From Daucus carota subsp. sativus (lineage: Eukaryota; Streptophyta; Magnoliopsida; Apiales; Apiaceae): a DNA stretch of 64,000 bases. Positions 60,501-64,000 of this stretch are shown here, piece by piece. The DNA is taken from assembly GCF_001625215.2 (NCBI RefSeq), contig NC_030382.2, forward strand, positions 34,644,610-34,708,609. Direction: 5' to 3'. The position numbers and the translations under genes are program-made. The notes under the pieces are model-generated. The model saw nothing but the letters and a program-made list of their open reading frames with translations. It had not been told where the DNA came from and ran no database searches. Position 1 is the first letter of the stretch; each line of letters opens with the position of its first letter.

Positions 60501-63500
60501 AGAGAAATCCTTTCCACACGGGCCATGAATCATATAATTCTTAACAGCCTCGTAACACTCCGGGTCAACGTCTTTATCAGGAATCTCGGCGGAAACCAAT
60601 TTATCAATTTGTGCAGGACTCTTTGGCTTGTCGTTTGGGTGTAACCATACCAACATATGTGCATGTGGAAGACCACGTTTCTGGAACTCAATGACGTGCA
60701 TGACTGTGTAGAAATGAATAGAACTCTAATTATACTTATAGCTAACAATAAGTTTAGTCTTTATTCAAGTTATCGCAAATACGGAATCTAAAAAATACAA
60801 CATATAATCAACAAAACTTACAGCCTATACAGCGGCCGAAATAATTCTTCTTCTTTATAAGATCTATTAGCTGATCAAGTTTCATTTTGAAGACTCGCGC
60901 AATGACATCAGGAGCATCAGAAGCCTTTACGCCAGGCACGTGCTTCATCATTTCAGTTATCTCAGGCCATTTGGTATTACAGGTCATCGTGAGAAATAGT
61001 GAAGGATGTGCAATTGTGCGACACAAAGCCAGTGCATCTTTGAAGTATTGTGACATATATCGCTGTGATCCTGTAAATGAAGCCGGTAGTATAACACACT
61101 TACCAACCTGACTCGGGTCATTGTCACCTTTCCTGACCGCATCACGCACAGAAGTGTAAAGATCAGAACGAATGGTTGTTTGATTCCCGCTTATCCAGTC
61201 AAGTCTATACTGCTCAATTGCGGTGAAGGCATCAACAACGTACTGCTGCCACAATCTGCCACCCATATGAGGCGTCAGTCCTACAAAAATCAATAAAAAT
61301 CAGAACAAATCAATAATGAAGCCACGGATCTTAATGAAGACAACATTGTTAACATTTTAAACAAAACAGGAGCATAGGCAAAAAGAAACGTGAATACATA
61401 CCTTCACTCGGGCGTATCATGAGTTTGTAGGAGTAATACTCCATCATTGATACGTGGTCACGCTGCTTTTTCCACCATCTATATCCCCAAACTCTCCACT
61501 GTTTTCGCTAACTGGCCTTTGAGTCTGCTTATTTTTCACCAATTTGATTTTCGTATGGAATCCGTCTTCTCCCAAAGGAAATAACAAAGGATACTGAAGC
61601 TGCATAAAATAGACATCTGTTTCCCAAACTCTCTTCAACTCCTTATGTCGCGTCTCCACAACTGTGTCCCTGAAGCCAGACGTGTCCTCGTTTTGATTAA
61701 CAACTAAACCACCAACTTCATTGGAGGGACCAACATTGTTTGGCCTTCCATTTGCTGCTTGGGAAGAAACCAAAACCAACCTGAACTCATCTTGCTCGCC
61801 AGACTTGAAACGTTCCCTAGCTGTGTGGAATTGTCTTACCAAGTTATTATGTGTATGAAGCATTCCCTGTAATTCCTCAACAATACTTTCATCAATATCT
61901 TCACTGACATTATCACCAAAGGCATTAAGCCTGTTATTTAACTCATTTTCAGTGTCGTAGATGTACAACTGACAGAATTTCGGCGCTTCTCCCTCCAACG
62001 GTAGTAGGCTTCCCATAAAGTGAAGGTTCATGCCTCTAATTTTGAAACAATAAGGAGCACCACCGCGATTGATTTTGTGGTCAACCCTACCCCCACTGGA
62101 GGACATTGCAAACATGGCATTATAAACTCTGATATTTTTTTTGAAATTCTTGGACCTCCGATCAGACGTGAACAATGACTGAAGAGGCTCGGGAGCCTTT
62201 TTCTCCTTAGGGAGGACTACTTGTCCATTCCGACAACACAGCGAAAATGTTGGTTGACTACCCTTACTAGACTTGTTATTTCTCTCCACATTCCACATAA
62301 GAGAACCACACTTTGAACATGTAACATTGGGAGGACCAAGATCCATATACTGATTCCACATGTTGAGGTTAGGAGTATGGTCATCCTCTTCATCTGTTAG
62401 ACAAAATTTACCCCAACCAACTTTAACAACAGATTAAGTCATTATTTGCAATTAGTTTAAATTGAAAATTTCGGGTCATACCTTGCTCGAAATCTTCACC
62501 GTCAGAGAAAGTGCTATCAGCAGCATCCTCGAATTCTTTATTCAAATTTTTAACAGGATTTCCGTCTGTCTGCTCATGTACATTGTGGCTTTGTCTGTTC
62601 TTAATTGTGGTAGCAACACTTGGACCACGGCGTCTTTGAATACAAACTCCAAAAACAAAAACAACAAAACACGTTAGGGCATCCAGAGGTGAATACTACA
62701 AATATAATGAAGCTCGTGGAAACAGCACTTTTTACCTGGATCTTCAATAGTTGAATGAGATGCATTGCTTGAACAACCCTGCATTTGATGTGTTGATGTC
62801 CGGTTTAAATCAACTTCCGACAACGGCACCCTATGACCTGTTGAGCAAAACAAAATTTAGGAGCATTTGCAATCACAAAGAGCTTATCGGCCAAAATGTA
62901 AATGGCGTACTTGAAGAAAACACATTAGCATGCACCAGAGAGGGAATCATGCTGTGTTTACTTGTCCTTCTTTTCGGCTTTTCAGGGACTCCTTCGCTAG
63001 TCAGCACTTCTGACCGCGACATGTTATGGTCCATAATGTTTCTGGTTTCATTTTCGAATCCTTTTCCTGAAAAATAACACATAAAATTTTAAACAGATAC
63101 TGGATGTTGTGATTCACCCGCTTCTATTAGTCAAACATATAGAACCATCCTCACGTAGCATGCAATTAAGGGGTGTTTGATGTCCAAGGTTAGATGATTG
63201 TCTTGCAGCACACGTGAAAGCATAGTCCTCACTCCCTGAATTTTTTTGATGATGAACAGAGGCGTGAACATCATGCATTGTCTGTTCGAATGTCAAGCTT
63301 GAATCGGAATTGCCGCTTTTGTTTGTACCATTATGATTATGAAAATTCTCTGTAAAATGTGGAGTAACAGAATATATAGCATGAGAATGAGGTCAACATC
63401 ACTTGAAATTCAAACAACAATTGAAATAATCTTTTATTCTATAACCTTTATCTGCAATATGTTTTTCAGTCCGACCTTGATAAGCTACCTCTGTAAACAA

Positions 63501-64000
63501 CGTTCGCTTGTAAACTGCAATGGAGACAATTCATCATGAACAGGCAACAAAGAAGGTGGATCATTTTAAACGGTGAAAATCATTGAGCAACCACGACATG
63601 TAAAACATCGAATTTCCAATAATACCAGACCTACCTTCATTACCAGAAGTATGAGAATTAGTGACATGCTGGGAATTCCTCCAGGACCCTTCCTGAGGCT
63701 GTGTATTTTTGGAGCGCGCACGCAAAAAGGCCTCGAGGCCAGTTTCCTCTCCTCGCCGTCTCAGAACTAACACAGTTTAAAAAGACAAAAAGCGCTTAGA
63801 TATCGTCTCCTAGGTGAAAGAAAACGATAACATGATCAATACGACGTTAAAAGGCAACATACCAACACCAGGTTCAGTCTGAGATGGACTCAGAGGCCGC
63901 TTCCGCCCTGAGTCAAAAAGCATTCACAAAAGAGCAATGGTTAACAATTATGCTATATTTACAAAACTGGAATCCAAATGAAAGCATTTGCCTCTAGATC
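57504..64000 (-). CDS. Helitron RepHel: HUH Rep endonuclease + PIF1-like helicase (5' end missing)
   Basis: Exons read from the right: several short N-terminal exons (about 63640-63770, 63118-63350, 62966-63067, 62736-62837, 62482-62650), then 61402-62393, 60822-61280, 60451-60703, 59273-60300 and 57504-59149. The protein nicks and unwinds DNA for rolling-circle transposition. A zinc-finger-like segment ([19 protein letters not shown]) opens the conserved N-domain. The Rep motifs are [13 protein letters not shown] (HUH histidines) and [12 protein letters not shown] (catalytic tyrosines). The helicase has GSGGCGKT (Walker A), IIWDEA (Walker B), [10 protein letters not shown] and AISRVTS. Splice phases agree throughout. 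One frameshift lies near 61480 in exon 61402-62393, at a GGGG run before [20 protein letters not shown]. The start codon is probably beyond 64000. Confidence 0.88.

Larger units (their letters stand above)
44957..64000 (-). mobile_element. Giant autonomous-type Helitron, 5' end outside the window
   Basis: On the minus strand the element ends with a GC-rich hairpin (44969-44985: GCACGCG, loop AAG, CGCGGGC, one mismatch), eight A-rich bases, then CTAG and a host T. This is the standard plant Helitron 3' terminus. Reading into it, the same strand encodes two RPA-like proteins and a RepHel protein, the two classes of protein known from plant autonomous Helitrons. Also inside are a REM/B3 gene and a small unknown gene, both on the + strand. 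At least 19 kb is covered. Helitrons leave no target-site duplication, so the left limit rests on the hairpin and CTAG. That the hairpin belongs to the same element as RepHel is inferred from orientation. Confidence 0.7.

Noticed and set aside
1..64000. CRISPR array, bacterial-type operons, ribosomal RNA genes.
   Set aside because: No spaced direct-repeat array, no polycistronic gene order and no rRNA signature; the DNA is plant nuclear.

Overview
The window is nuclear DNA from a flowering plant, most likely a eudicot. It is AT-rich, its genes are split by GT-AG introns, and the proteins belong to plant families (CRIB-RhoGAP, vacuolar NHX, REM/B3). Many MITEs are present. I cannot name the species from sequence alone.

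Left part (1-14.6 kb): poly(A)-tailed retroposons and MITEs surround a four-exon ROP GTPase-activating protein gene (+, 3838-6924). A 1.7-kb retroposon with a 25-bp target-site duplication ends about 60 bp before its ATG. Then come a single-exon uncharacterised acidic protein gene (-, 8682-9209), nested MITEs, and a tRNA-Pro(AGG) gene (14479-14550).

Middle part (15-38.5 kb): two same-strand paralogous genes for vacuolar-type Na+/H+ (K+/H+) antiporters (NHX). Each has 14 coding exons plus a 5'UTR intron. All internal coding exons match in length between copies, and both open frames are intact after splicing (525 and 520 aa). The roughly 9 kb between them is MITE debris plus a small Cys-rich secreted peptide gene whose two exons are out of frame with each other.

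Transposon belt (38.6-44.9 kb): a Tourist-like MITE, a long-TIR Mutator-like element with a 9-bp duplication and a SINE inside it, a 1.1-kb foldback containing a second inverted repeat, and a repeat-rich element.

Right part (44957 to beyond 64000): a very large Helitron on the minus strand. Its 3' end is recognisable (GC-rich hairpin, A-rich spacer, CTAG, then host T). It carries a RepHel gene (zinc-finger N-terminus, HUH Rep domain, PIF1-like helicase), two replication protein A-like genes, a small two-exon gene of unknown function, and, next to its 3' end in the opposite orientation, a nine-exon REM-type gene with several B3 DNA-binding domains. The RepHel, RPA-like and B3 genes each carry one apparent 1-base frameshift while the splice structure stays coherent. 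This points either to recent decay or to homopolymer errors in the assembly. The 5' end of the Helitron lies outside the window.
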